From the NCBI GenBank assembly GCA_026826555.1, contig JAKSZT010054001.1, forward strand, positions 1,800,151 through 1,864,150: a DNA stretch of 64,000 nt, in the 5' to 3' direction. A program made the position numbers and the translations under genes. Under the pieces are notes generated by a model. It was not told the DNA's origin. It saw only the letters and a list, made by a program, of their open reading frames with translations, and searched no databases. This DNA is from Tolypeutes matacus (Eukaryota > Chordata > Mammalia > Cingulata > Chlamyphoridae). This document shows positions 23,030-36,544 of this stretch, piece after piece (the first letter of the stretch is position 1; the number at the start of each line of letters is the position of its first letter).

Positions 23030-24310
23030 TTTAATTTCTCTCGGTAACATTTTGAATTTCCTGTGTTAAGGTCTTACATTTCTTGTGTTAGGTTTATTCC
23101 TAGGTATTTGATATTTTCTGAAGATATGGTAAATTGCCTCTCTTTAACATTTCCATTTCTAATTGCATGTTGCTGGTATGTGGAAATACTGTTGGTATAT
23201 GTATATTGACCCTTGCATTGTGTTTCAGAAACATTGCTAAATTCGTTTACTAATGCTAATAATTCATCAATATATCTTATGGATACATAAGCATGCTATT
23301 GATGAAAAAGTGATTTTTATTTCGTCCCTTCTAATCCTTATAACATTTTAATTCTTTTTCTTGCCTCACTAGGATATCCAGTACAAGGTTAAATAGAAGT
23401 GGTTATAGTAGGCATCCTTACCTCATTCCTGATATTAGGGCGAATCCCTCATATTTCACCTTTATATATGCTGATTTTTCTTTTGGGTAAATATTTTTAT
23501 AAGATGAAGGATATGCCCTTCGATTCCTGGTTTTCTAAAACTTTTTATTGTGAATGGATGCTAAATTTTATCAAGAACTTTTTTTCTGTATCCATTGAGA
23601 TAAGTCATATCAAGATGATCAATCTTGCTAGAGTTTAGCAATGTTATTAATCTTTTAAGGAACCAGTATTTGTCTGTGTTGATTTTCTTTATCTGTTTAT
23701 TTTCTATTCTACTGATTTATGCTTTTAACTTCATTATTTGCTATAATTTTTCCAGCTTCTTCAGCTCGATGCTTAGCATCAGAGATTTCCAGCCTTTCTT
23801 ATTATCGAATATGTCCATTTAAGACCATAAATTTCCCTCTCAGCACTTCTTTAGCTGCATCTCACAAGTTTTGATATGTAATATTTTCATTATCATTAAT
23901 TTAAAAATATTTTCTGATTTCCATTATGATCATTTTTTTTTTTAAGATTTTATTTATTTATTCATTTATCCCCCCTTGCTGCTTGTGCTCACTGGGTCAG
24001 CTAACCGTGCCATGTGGGCGGGCTTGCCTTCACCAGGAGGCCCCGGGAACTGAACCCGGGGCCTCCCATATGGTAAACGGGAGCCCTACTGATTGAGCCA
24101 CAGCTGCTTCCCACATTATGATCATTTTTAATTGATGGGTTATTTAGGTCATTCCTTAATTTGACACTATTTAGAGATTTCAAAATTTATCATTTTTTAT
24201 TACTATATTACTTACTTCCACTATGTCAGAGAATATACTCTATATGATTTTTTTAGCATTGCATCATTACCAATTTAGCCCTTTGAAATTTAAGGAGCTG
24301 TATATATGGT
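23030..24310 (-). repeat. Decayed L1 ORF2 fragment (minus strand)
   Basis: In reverse, the text matches the central L1 ORF2/RT region: 'aggtttattcctaggtatttgat' (compare 44330-44350 in the full-length L1), 'ggcatccttacctcattcctgatattag' (compare 44665-44690), 'aaatttccctctcagcacttc' and 'tctcacaagttttgatatgt' (compare 45750-45800). Many substitutions and indels remove all long frames. A SINE (23938-24114) interrupts it. Confidence 0.75.
23938..24114 (-). mobile_element. tRNA-derived SINE inserted in old L1
   Basis: A minus-strand SINE: head gggaagcagctgtggctc at 24114-24097, near-perfect B box ggttcagttcccg, 'gcctcctggtgaaggcaagc', then a shortened body ending in taaataaataaaatc and poly(A). 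The TSD attatgatcattttt is exact at 23923-23937 and 24115-24129. It is younger than the L1 remnant around it. Confidence 0.9.
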
Positions 24311-24314
24311 GATT

Positions 24315-25210
24315 TTGGACTTAGCACTTTTTTTTTTTTTTCAATTAAGCACTCCTGCCTAATAAAAACCTTTTTTGTGAAGTTGTTTATTCTTTTAATT
24401 CCAACTATAACTTATCAAATAATTAGTATCCCATCTCTGTACAAATTTTATTTGTAAGTATGAATCCATATGATGGGTAAAACCCAAACAATAAATGCTA
24501 TTTCATATTTTAGTCTCTAAAATTATTATGCAATATAACATTGATTTATCAAATGTATTTTGTGTCTACAGCACAATCAAATCTGTGTCATAAAGACACA
24601 GTGCTTTGGGATTACTAAATATGGATTCATTGCCTAAAAAACCATGATCTACAATAATGGTAATATAATTGAGACCACGGCATTTTTTTCAACAATTCAG
24701 CATTATTAGAACAGCCCTGGAAAGGGCCAGTAGGAGATACTGGTGGGCTAAATTTTCTCTGTTTGTTCCTCCATCACCATTTCCACACTTCTCTGCCCTT
24801 TTTTCTGCTATGGAGGCTGTGTCAATGGGCTTCCTGCCTTCTGGCTTCCTAATAGGTGAGGGCAATGAGAGGCCCTGGCAGGAAAACAAGTGCTGAGAAG
24901 AGAGGTCATATATAAATGCTGAGAAAACAACCAAACGAACAAACACTATATATATACATGGACACAAACCATACACATATGCAGATGTCTTTTTTTCTCT
25001 TAATCAATTAGTAAAACCTAAAAATAACTCTTGCCTGCCCTCCCCTGTCTATCTTATGCCTTCTTGAAGAGTCAACAAGAGATATTTTACTTTTCTGAAA
25101 ATTCACATGTAGTCTAAACTTTGAAGATTCAATTACATTGGGAAGTCAACTTGGTTTTATAAAAATCTCTTAAGTGTATGCTGTATCCCTTAAAAAGGCA
25201 AATAAGTCTT
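24315..25210. other. No gene seen; unassigned DNA
   Basis: A T run at about 24328-24340 and AT-rich flanks. The pair of overlapping frames at 24669-24896 and 24689-24976 has no recognisable domain. Confidence 0.4.
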
Positions 25211-25228
25211 TCATAAAGATTAGTTATG

Positions 25229-25386
25229 TAATATATTGTTTGAGTCACACACACACACACAAAAAATACATGTATCCATTACATTTAATTGAGAAATGTA
25301 TATATTTATTCATCTGTGTTTACTTTTTAGTTTTTAATTGTTTATGTTTTCAATTATTAAATGTACAAAATAAAGTAAAAAAAAAA
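25229..25386 (+). mobile_element. Severely 5'-truncated young L1 (3' tail only)
   Basis: Only about 158 bp of L1 3' UTR plus poly(A). The text is the reverse complement of the 3' ends of the L1s at 29019 and 42663 (taatatattgtttgagtc, atgtatccattacatttaattg, cattaaatgtacaaaataaag). A CA-repeat of about 14 bp sits inside. The exact 14-bp TSD aaagattagttatg lies at 25215-25228 and 25387-25400. Confidence 0.92.
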
Positions 25387-25404
25387 AAAGATTAGTTATG
25401 CCTT

Positions 25405-27900
25405 AATGTATCTGTTTTCTAAGTTAAGATTGGAGTATCCAGCTTTTCTTTCAGATTTTAAATTTCAACCTGTACAAATAATATAGCTTACTAAGTCTTC
25501 ACTTAGGCTATCAGTTAAGGATATATGTCTTCAATTGTATAGACTAGAGCATTTGGTTGTTGTTTTACAGGTGATTTTTATTGCTACAGATTTTTTTCCT
25601 TTTTAAGTATCACAACATTTATTTTCTATCATCTGGACAGCATGACAATAAATCTGTGACCATTAGGCACAACATGAACATGAATGAGCTTTTAGTTTGT
25701 AATTTTATTATCTCCATTATATAGGTAGCAAAATAGTTTCGTGAGAAAACAGTTTTTTTCCTGATGTGCATCATATATTATACAGACACACACAGAAAAT
25801 GTGAAGATCTTGGTTAATGCACACAGCACTATCTTCTCTTAGGTGGGTGTTGACCAGTTGTGATAAAAAAATTTTAACTTCTATGTAATTTGAGGGAAGT
25901 TGACCTAAAAATGGCAGCAAATACCCTACCATCATAAAATTTTTGTTTAAAAAAAAAATTACCATAGCAGATACCATCTGGTTGCATGTAATTTGAATTC
26001 ATCTGAAATCCCAATGTAAACAAGTTCACCAATAGCAAGGGGCAGACAAACATTCCATTGGCTTTAGATAATTGAAACCATCTTTGACAAGATTACCTTC
26101 AATTATAGGACTCCAGGAAAGAAGCAGACTGCTTCTGGCAAAGTACCAGAAAGGTTGGGGGGTGGGAGGAGGACAGTTTTCTCTCCCATTTATTGGGGGT
26201 AAATGGGAGAGAGAGAGGTGAGGGGGAAGGGAGAAGAGAGAGAATACAAAGCATATTTTCCAGGATACAAAGGAAGATCAGTAAGTATTCTATTGCATTT
26301 GTAAGATAGGTTGTAATGGTATGTCCACCCAAAAGATATTTTTAGTGGGAACATAGGATTAAAGCCTAGAAAACTATCCGCATGTGATTTTTTTCAGTTC
26401 TTGCTTTCAATCAGTAATATCTCTAAAATATCATAAGCAGAAGTTTATATTTTTAACCTGATTTTCAAAAATATTCAAAGAAATGAACTCTGCAATTTCC
26501 TCTTTCTTGCCATTTTTTCATTTCTTATAACTTGCAAATATGTATATGCACCACTGCACATTTATAAATGTCTATGTATACATTTAGCTTTTGAAATTAT
26601 ACACAAGAGGCATGTCTAAAAATTCAAAGTACTTCTGACTTATAATATGTATTGCATTAAGTATATCCTAGCTTTCTTATGAAGGATTATTATATCTTTT
26701 CATCTTTTTAAAGTCTTTTTGATAAAATCAAATTTCTGAGAAGAGTGAGACAAAAGAATTTGTTTAAATACTCATACATCTTAAACGCTATATAGGATCA
26801 GGGAAAATGTATCACATTACTTTAGATTAATTATATATTGTAACACTCAACTGGTCAACCTCTATGTCAACCTGCTCCATTACTATGTTATCAAAGATAA
26901 TAAAGTTTTGATGGTAATTTGAACCATCTGTCAAAAAAAAAAAAAGAATCAAAGCATTGAATTTTTGTGTTAGACAACCAAGTTTATTTACTTCTAACTG
27001 AAATGTAAGAACAATATATACTCTAACTAGATTCTAGACAGATATGTTATAACTTCTAAATTCTACAGATAAAGAAGTGATTGTTTTATTTACCTCATGA
27101 GCAAGAGCATTGAACCAGTTCTGTTGCAATGCTATCTTGCTATGAAGAATGTTGCAGATGAAAAATTCACATTTCAAGAAGAGATTTCATTTCAGAAACC
27201 TGATCCTAAAGCCACCTTCTCAGAAAGAATAAGTTACTTTTTCCATTGCATGGTCTCAAATAAATTCTAGAGTAGAAAAAAATGACTTCCTTATGTAATA
27301 CAACTCTTACCACAATTCATAATTACATGTATGTGTTAATACTTGTCTCTACCCCTTACCCCTAACCCCACCCCCATGGCAGGGATCATGTATGTTTTAT
27401 TCACTGAAGTACATTTAGTGTCAAATTGCTGGACACCTAATAAGGGCTCAATAAATGTCTGCAGGACAAATGAATGATGGTGTAGTCACAATGCTAAAAT
27501 TTTGATCCAAATGGTTCAATTTTTAAATTTGATATGTACATGTAAATTTGGGGCACTAATTATGGTGCTGCAAATAGCTAATTGAGTCCAAAACCAGTTT
27601 ATGACAGAGCAAGTCCAGATTCTGGTCCATTGTCAACTAAAGTTCCTTACCTAGCTTTGCCCTCACACTTTACACACCAACCTTCCCTGAAAGAATGAAG
27701 GTCTATTTTGAAAAAGAACTTGATTTGAAGTCCCCACCAAATCCCTTTTTGAAATAAACAATGCATAAATAACAGTTTAACAAAGCAAATTAAAGGCTAG
27801 GAATAAGATACTCTAGTCCTGTCGTTATAGCAAAGAGAAGTTGGTAGTGTTGCGTCTTTTTAAACTTCAGTTTACTCATTTGCAAAGCACACAAAATAAA
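25405..27900. other. No gene seen; hairpin at 26180-26212
   Basis: AT-rich and mostly unassigned. It contains a perfect 13-bp inverted repeat at 26180-26212 next to a purine-rich tract (26150-26245), and an A13 run at 26932-26944 preceded by 'gataataaag', which could be the tail of an unrecognised old retroposon. Confidence 0.45.
26180..26212. repeat. Perfect 13-bp inverted repeat
   Basis: The arms are tctctcccattta (26180-26192) and taaatgggagaga (26200-26212), with the 7-base loop ttggggg. It lies in a G/A-rich tract. No function can be assigned, and a chance origin from local purine/pyrimidine bias is possible. Confidence 0.85.
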
Positions 27901-27904
27901 TTCC

Positions 27905-28560
27905 TGAGGAGGGAGAGGGATGTCACCAGGATGGTAAAATGAGGTGCCCCAGGATTCTATCTCCCCACAAAATCTTTAAATAATTAGCAAAACTAAACAG
28001 GACCCTCTTTCTCAAAGCTCCAGAAAACAAAAGGTTGCAATAACTGAGAGCACCAAATCAAGAAAATATAAATTAAATATGCTAGGAAAACCTCATGGCA
28101 CCATTGCTGGCCATTACCCCATACCCTTTCCATCTCAGTGAGGAGCCAGCCTGCATTCTCGGTGTGGGTCTCTGGAGGTACCAGAGTAACAACACCCATG
28201 CACATTGTGGGATGCACATACATCTGTACCAATCCATCTGGTGGCAGTCTGAAAGTAAACCAGGGCATTCCTCTGGCTTGCCATTCCAGAACTTACCTCA
28301 AATGCAGAAACAGCTTGTGAAAAGCTAAATCAGAATAAGAATCAAGTCACAGCAGCCTGGGGCAAATCATAACATACTCTAAGACATACAGAAGAGCATT
28401 TGGGACAATAAGGAAAGACTTTCAGAGTGAGAAGAGAGGATATTCAGATATGTGAAAATGGGGGGAATTCCTAAGAACAAACGTGCATGTCCAGGACAAG
28501 ACACACGCTCAGAAAAGACTGGACAGGACCCTATGCTTTTACCTAGAGCTACACTTGAGG
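27905..28560 (+). repeat. Probable old L1 5' region remnant
   Basis: The order 'gatggtaaaatgaggtgcccc', 'tctccccacaaaatctttaaataat', 'agcaaaactaaacaggaccctctt' and 'gccagcctgcattctc' resembles the 5' UTR of ancient L1M families. Together with the ORF2 3' fragment at 31331-31915, on the same strand, it may represent one old L1 into which the SINE and GAPDH sequences came. This is inference from pattern memory. Confidence 0.45.
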
Positions 28561-28564
28561 TGCA

Positions 28565-28866
28565 TTTTTTAAATTAAGATTTTATTTATTTACCTCTCCC
28601 CCCACCCCCTACCCTGTCCCCCATTGTTTGCACTCGCTGTCTGCTCTCTATTCGTCTTCTTTTTAGGAGGCACTGGGAACTGAACCCGGGAACTGCTATA
28701 TAGGAGGGAGGCACCCAATCACTTGAGCCACCTCCGCTCCCTGTTTGTTGTGGCTCTCATTGTGTTTCCTCACTGTGTCTCTTTGTTGCATCATCTCGCT
28801 GCATCATCTTGTTGTGGTTGCCAGCCTGTCACAACAGCTCGCTGTCTTGCTCATCTTCTTTAAAGG
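28565..28866 (-). mobile_element. SINE with long repeated tail, 5' end lost
   Basis: On the minus strand a complete head (ggagcggaggtggctcaagtg at 28740-28720, B box ggttcagttccc) precedes an A-rich end near 28567. Downstream in plus coordinates, 28743-28866 is a pyrimidine-rich run of 'tcattgtg', 'tcactgtgtctc' and 'gcatcatctcgct' units, the same type of tail seen at 36207-36535. It ends in 'catcttcttta', which normally leads into a second SINE head; here it runs directly into GAPDH sequence. Confidence 0.7.
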
Positions 28867-31330
<2,464 letters not shown>

Positions 31331-31915
31331 ACAAACAGCCCAATTAAAAAATGGGCAAAGACTTGAATGGACATTTCTCCAAAGATATATAAATGGCTAA
31401 TAAACACATGAAACGATGCTCAACATCATTAGCCATTAGCAAAATGTAAATCAATGAGATATCACTTCACACCCAATAGAATGGCTATTATTGAAAAAAC
31501 AGAAACCAAGTGTTGGCAAGACATGGAGAAATAGGAGCTCTTGTGCATTGCTGGTGGGAACGTGAAATGGTGCAGCCACTGTAGAAACAGTTTGGTGGTT
31601 CCTCAGAAAGCTAAGTACAGAATTACCATATGACCTGGCAGTCCTACTTCTGGGTATATACGCAGAAGAATTGAAAGCAGGGACTCAAACAGATATTTGC
31701 GCACTGATAATCATAGCAGCATTATTCACAAAATTGTCAAAAGATGGAAGCAACCCATCAATAGATGGATAAAGCCCTTGTAGTATATCTATACATGGAA
31801 TATTATTCAGCCATAAAAAGGAATGAAGTTCTGACACATGCTGCAATACGGATGAACCCTGAAAACATCATGATGAGTGAAGCCAGGCATCATTCAAGGT
31901 TTACGAAGTACTGGG
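31331..31915 (+). repeat. Old L1 ORF2 3' fragment
   Basis: Shows the familiar end of L1 ORF2 on the plus strand: 'aaaaaatgggcaaagacttgaa', 'aatgagatatcacttcac', 'tggtgggaacgtgaaatgg', 'gcagcattattcacaa', 'atggaatattattcagcc' and 'gatgaaccctgaaaacatc'. It is diverged and 5'-abrupt at the GAPDH 3' UTR. Confidence 0.85.
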
Positions 31916-31919
31916 AGAA

Positions 31920-33740
31920 GGCAGAAGGTGTCTGAAACCATTTTCCTTCCTCAGTAGGCCAAGAGCAGCAGCAGATCCAGCCAGCTGTATATATGGCAAG
32001 AGGATTGTCATATAGAAACTAAATGACTGTAGAAAAAAAGTCTCGTAAAAAGATTTAGAATCCTGCCTGTTCTTGATCCTTTTCTTCTCTGCTTAAAAGT
32101 ATGGCTGTTTTAATATTTGTTTTATTCAGATTCCATTTCTATGACCAGTTAGACGTGTCTCTTGAGTGCCCAATCAAGAAAACCTGGGCAGTCCGAAAGA
32201 TAGATGTGTTGCCATGCCCTCTCATCCCATCCTCTCCCTGTGATTAAAGAGGAACCTAGAGCATGGCATAGGAGTATTAAGTTTTGCTTTTTCTCCTGTC
32301 AATAACTTTCACAGGCTTACCTCCAGCCCCAGCGTGCTAATTAGAATTCTGGAATATCAAAGTCACTCTACATATTAAGGTTAAGGAATATAGTTCTCAG
32401 TTCTCTTTGCTCTTACAGAAACAAGGGCTTTATATAGGGTTTTCTAGGCAAAGACTCCAGGTTCTAGCACAGTTAGACCCCATGCTTCCAGAGATCTTAA
32501 CTACATTTCTTCTTTTAACCCGAGAAGTCTTTTATTACTTTCTACTAACACATAATCCCATAAGAAGTAATTTAAATATTATACATGATTTTTAAAGAAC
32601 TCTGAACATAGATGGTTTTTAAATGGACTTTTAAGAATAAAACTCACCTATAATCATTTGTATTTCATCAGCTTTCCATCAGAGAAAATTAAGTTTGTTT
32701 TCAGATCAATGTTATTATTGGATTTGAGGCCTTTAATCAAACCAAGCACAGATGCAGAGAAGGCCAGTGCAAATTCCAAATATGGGTAATGATAAACCAC
32801 TCAGATATATAAAATACGCAGTTTTCTGTTCCAGTGAAACAAGTTATATTTTCAGAAATAAGCATTACATGGAGCACTGATGTTACTTGAAGGCCCAGAT
32901 TCCTCCAAGGAGCTTCTGAAGAAACCCTTTCTTCCTTCAGGTTTCAAAAAGACAATCTGAGAGTGTTAAACCAATGAGTCTGAGGAATTCAACCTCACCT
33001 TGGACAACATTCTGGCTGCCTTGATGAGTGGGGAATGTGCTCAATATTTAGAAAGTCTACCTCTTGGAAAATATTCACTGAGATCTTCCACACTAATCTA
33101 GATATTCTCATTATTTCCAGGCACCAAAGGCATAGCAACCTCTCCCGGAAAGCTGAGGAGGCAATTCTACATCTCTCCCAGTTCCAGAGCTTCCCAAAGG
33201 AGGCTTACTTGAACTCTGAATTCAGACCAGTGATGAATTGATTTCTGAAACTTTTGCTCCTCAGACTTCACCATATTTCTTAACTTCTGACCAAAATGAA
33301 TCATATTAAAAACATCTTGAAGACTTAGATAACTTGGGATCCCATGGAGAATCTCGCACATATCATGCATGAAGTATATACTCAATATATATTTGACAAA
33401 TGAGTGAAACTAGGAAATTGTGCAAAAGATATTTGAAATGTGTCTAGAGAGTAAACTTCTTTTTTGTTCTTTTATAACATAGTCCATGCCTTATCTCCTC
33501 TGGAAAGAGTAATTCAGAGACTGGAATATATTTGTCAGTATCTTCTTTGCTTAACATATTTTTGGAAATAGCTTCAGACCTATAACATAGTCTTCAAAAC
33601 GTCTGGAATAGTGATTTTACAATAAATGTGCATTGAAGATATCCTTGACTTTTAAAAAGTCTTAAAGAATCCAGGGCCCAGACTTGTGGGAAAAAAAAAA
33701 AAGTGTATGAACAAGTTTAATAATAATGACAGCAACAAGC
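31920..33740. other. No gene seen; unassigned DNA
   Basis: No recognisable repeat, RNA or exon. The short open frames at 32407-32595 and 33035-33241 lack domains. Confidence 0.45.
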
Positions 33741-33744
33741 CTGA

Positions 33745-33860
33745 TAGTAGGTGACACATTTTGTATGCTTTAATCCTCAGGGATTGACCCTCACGGTCAA
33801 GTTCTATTATCATCCCCATTTATAAATGAAAAAAATTGAGACTCCAGGACTTCAAATTTT
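33745..33860 (-). repeat. MIR SINE fragment
   Basis: 'taggtgacacattttgtatgctttaatcctca' followed by 'tctattatcatccccatttataaatgaaa' fits the antisense MIR core, where 'ttatccccattttacagatgagg' is usual. Confidence 0.6.
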
Positions 33861-33989
33861 GCCATTAATCATGTTATATTTGAGATGCAAAAGCACTTTC
33901 TTTTAACAGTTAGAAATACTATTGCTACTAGGGGTTAAAAATGATGTGGGACTATAAAGGAAAAGGAAATTAACTTTCTCTTTTAATTT

Positions 33990-34208
33990 TTTTTTTTTTA
34001 ATTTTTTTATTTAATGAACTGGGGCTGGGGATTGAAGCCAGGAACTCATATGTGGGGAACTGGTGCTCAACCACTGAGCCACCTTGAGCCACACTAGCTC
34101 CCCTGAGTTTTTTTTTTTTTTTTTTTTTTTAGGAGGTACCAGGGACCAAACCCGGGGCCAGCCATGTGGGAAGCAGGTGCTCAACCGCTTGAGCCACATC
34201 AGCTCCCC
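33990..34208 (-). mobile_element. Dimeric tRNA-derived SINE
   Basis: On the minus strand: a first head at 34208-34132 (ggggagctgatgtggctc, with 'ccgggtttggtccc' as B box), a poly(A) linker at 34132-34109 ending aactcagggg, then a second head at 34103-34020 (ggagctagtgtggctc..., duplicated 'ggctcaaggtggctcagtgg'), and an A-rich end. The linker end AACTCAGGGG and the right-monomer style match the dimers at 56590 and 60509. No clear TSD was identified. Confidence 0.78.
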
Positions 34209-34214
34209 ATCCTA

Positions 34215-36195
34215 TAACTTTTAAATAGACCATAAGGCACTCCCAAAACATTTTGAGGAATGACAGCATCAGGGGAATGGAACATTTAACCTCCTGTAGT
34301 TAGGGATACCACCCTTCTCCTTTCTATGCAGGAGTTCTGGGTACATGTTTCAAAGCTTCAGTCCAGCATTTCAAAGAACCATAAAAGGGCCATAGATTCC
34401 TAAAATGAACTCAGTGCCAAATTGTATTTTACATATCTACAGACATTACAGTTTTTTTGCTTTCACAGAGGGTTTGACTCACTGATCGCCTATTAATTCT
34501 AAGGAGATGATGGGGACAGAAATGAGCCTGAAGCATCTAGCAGAGGCAACCTTGCCAGAGCAAGAACCCCTTGCGTTAGAACAGGTCAGCTTTAGCTGAT
34601 TTACGTTTGGGAAGTCAGAAGATAGATTTTTTAAAAAAGGTTTTTACTACTTTCAAAGGTTTGAAACCCATCTCAGAGCCTTTTCAAAAACACCTAAGGC
34701 GAATAATACACTTGCAAAACACATCCTTTTATTTACCCAAACTTTAGCCTCTTTTGCCAGCATGACTTATAAGAGCAGGAGTATTTAGAAAAGCATCTAA
34801 GTTATTTGGCTAATAAGCAATTTGAATGTTTTGAGAAGATAAAGTCTATAATTAAGAGATTGCCTAACAATGGATCTGCTGGAACTTAAGGACTTTTCCC
34901 AGGAAAACCACCAGGGAGCCTCAGGTGAGCAATACTGCACTCAGCTCTTGTCATAGGGGGGCATTCATTAACTTTAATGAGGGCCATAAAGAGATGCCTA
35001 AGGCAAAGGGAAATGCTCATTTTAAGATAACATTGTAGTCACTCCCTCATTTCTTCCTGAAATCAAGAACAAGAAAGGGAATTTTTGCTTGACCTTTACT
35101 TAAACAGGCAACCTGATCGAACAACCATTCAGACCCGGGCTGAATGCCATGTTTTCAATGGCCCAGGAGTGGCCCAACTGCTGTTTCTATGCCAACTATG
35201 AGGTCAAGATAAAATCCAAAGGTTAGTTTCAATCTTCAGATAAAAGCAAAGGATATAGGGCATGACTACTCCCAAATACTTTACTGCACTCTTAGTGCTT
35301 TTGATACTAAGTGTTTCTTAGATTAAGAACCAATTATTTATCATCTTAAAAAAAAAAAGAAGAAGAAATCACTAAGGGGATTAAAGGTAAGATTTCAAAC
35401 TATCCGGTTTAAGTCACCAAAAGCCATTCCGTCAGCTGGAAGCACTTGCTAATCCATCTTGCCAACAGTGGAGTCTTAACACATTTCCTTTGGAAGGCTC
35501 ACCTTCCAAAGCAGGCCCTGATAACTGCAGTCTTGCTGAAGGGCTCTAAAATGTTAGTTAAATAGATGCATAGCTTCCTCTTCACTCCCCCCTGCTCAAG
35601 TCTGTTGTGCATGGAAATGATATTAATGATCTTGAATCCCCAAAACATTGCAAATATTTTGACCCAATTAGAATGTAAATAAATTGAGGAAAAAAACCAA
35701 AACTTCAAAGCATATTGATCATAATTACAATGTAGATTGAGAAAGACATGATTTTGTAACAAGTGATAACCGGACATTTGTGCAAGGATAGGATATGGAC
35801 TGGCTTGATGCCAGCCAGAGGGGCACTTGCTACAGAAGCCCAGTCAAACAGCGCTTTGGCCAGCGTTGGTCAAGGTCCTGCAGATTCCTAGTCACTCTGC
35901 CGGCCTGGCCTGCTCCAGAGCCTGTGCTAGGCTGCGAGGTTTGTTGCTGACTTCGCTGGTGCACTGCACCAGCCCTGCACCTTCAGCCTTCAGCTTTGGA
36001 AACTTCCCTCACCCCCAGGCAGACCTGGCTCCCAAGACTGCTCTTAAAGGTACCCAGGCGCAGTCCATCAGCCTGGTATTCTTCACCTTGAAATGTGCTG
36101 TGTACCCTCAGCCTGATTATTGTATGTTGATTGCATTAGCAACTTCTGAGTAAGCAAGCAAATAATTGTTTTGAGCATTCAAACTATTGTTGTGT
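34215..36195. other. No gene seen; unassigned, one GC-richer patch
   Basis: 34500-35230 is repeat-free, moderately complex sequence that could be a conserved non-coding element, but this cannot be judged without other genomes. 35820-36120 is richer in G+C and has a 108-codon frame (35827-36153) with no domain I recognise, so I do not annotate it as a gene. Confidence 0.4.
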
Positions 36196-36206
36196 TGAAT
36201 CTGCTT

Positions 36207-36535
36207 CCCCCTGCCTCATCTGTCTGCTCACTGTGTCTGCTCATTGTCTCTGCTTGTGCCTGCTCACTGTGTCTGCTCGTTGCCTACTCATGTTCTTCTT
36301 TAGGAGGCATCAGGAACTGAACCCGGAACCTCCCATGTGGGAGGCAGGTGCCCAGCCACCTGAGCCACATCAGTTCCATGCTCGTTGTGTTTGCTTGTTG
36401 TGTCTGCTCATTTATCAGCTTGTTGTGTCAGCTCATTGCGTCTGCTCCTCTTCTTTAGGAGGCACCAGGAATCAAACCCAGGACCTCCCATTTGGGAGGC
36501 AGGTGCCCAATTGCTTGAGCCACATCTGCTCCCCA
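36207..36535 (-). mobile_element. Tandem SINE pair with minisatellite-like tails
   Basis: On the minus strand two SINE heads (36535-36460 and 36378-36300) are each followed by tails of roughly 10-12 bp units close to GAGCAGACACAA/GAGCAGACAATG (36459-36380 and 36299-36212). A 9-bp TSD aatctgctt flanks the whole (36198-36206 and 36536-36544), so both parts may have arrived as one unit. A and B boxes are recognisable in both heads (ggttcagttcc; gggtttgattcc). Confidence 0.8.
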
Positions 36536-36544
36536 AATCTGCTT

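Noticed and set aside
22868..23050. 60-codon minus-strand frame ending in a helix-like stretch
   Set aside because: Too short, with no recognisable family, and it overlaps the margin of an old L1.
35827..36153. 108-codon frame in a GC-richer patch, possible retrocopy
   Set aside because: The Ala/Leu/Pro-rich product matches nothing I can name, and no poly(A) or TSD was seen, so a pseudogene call cannot be supported.
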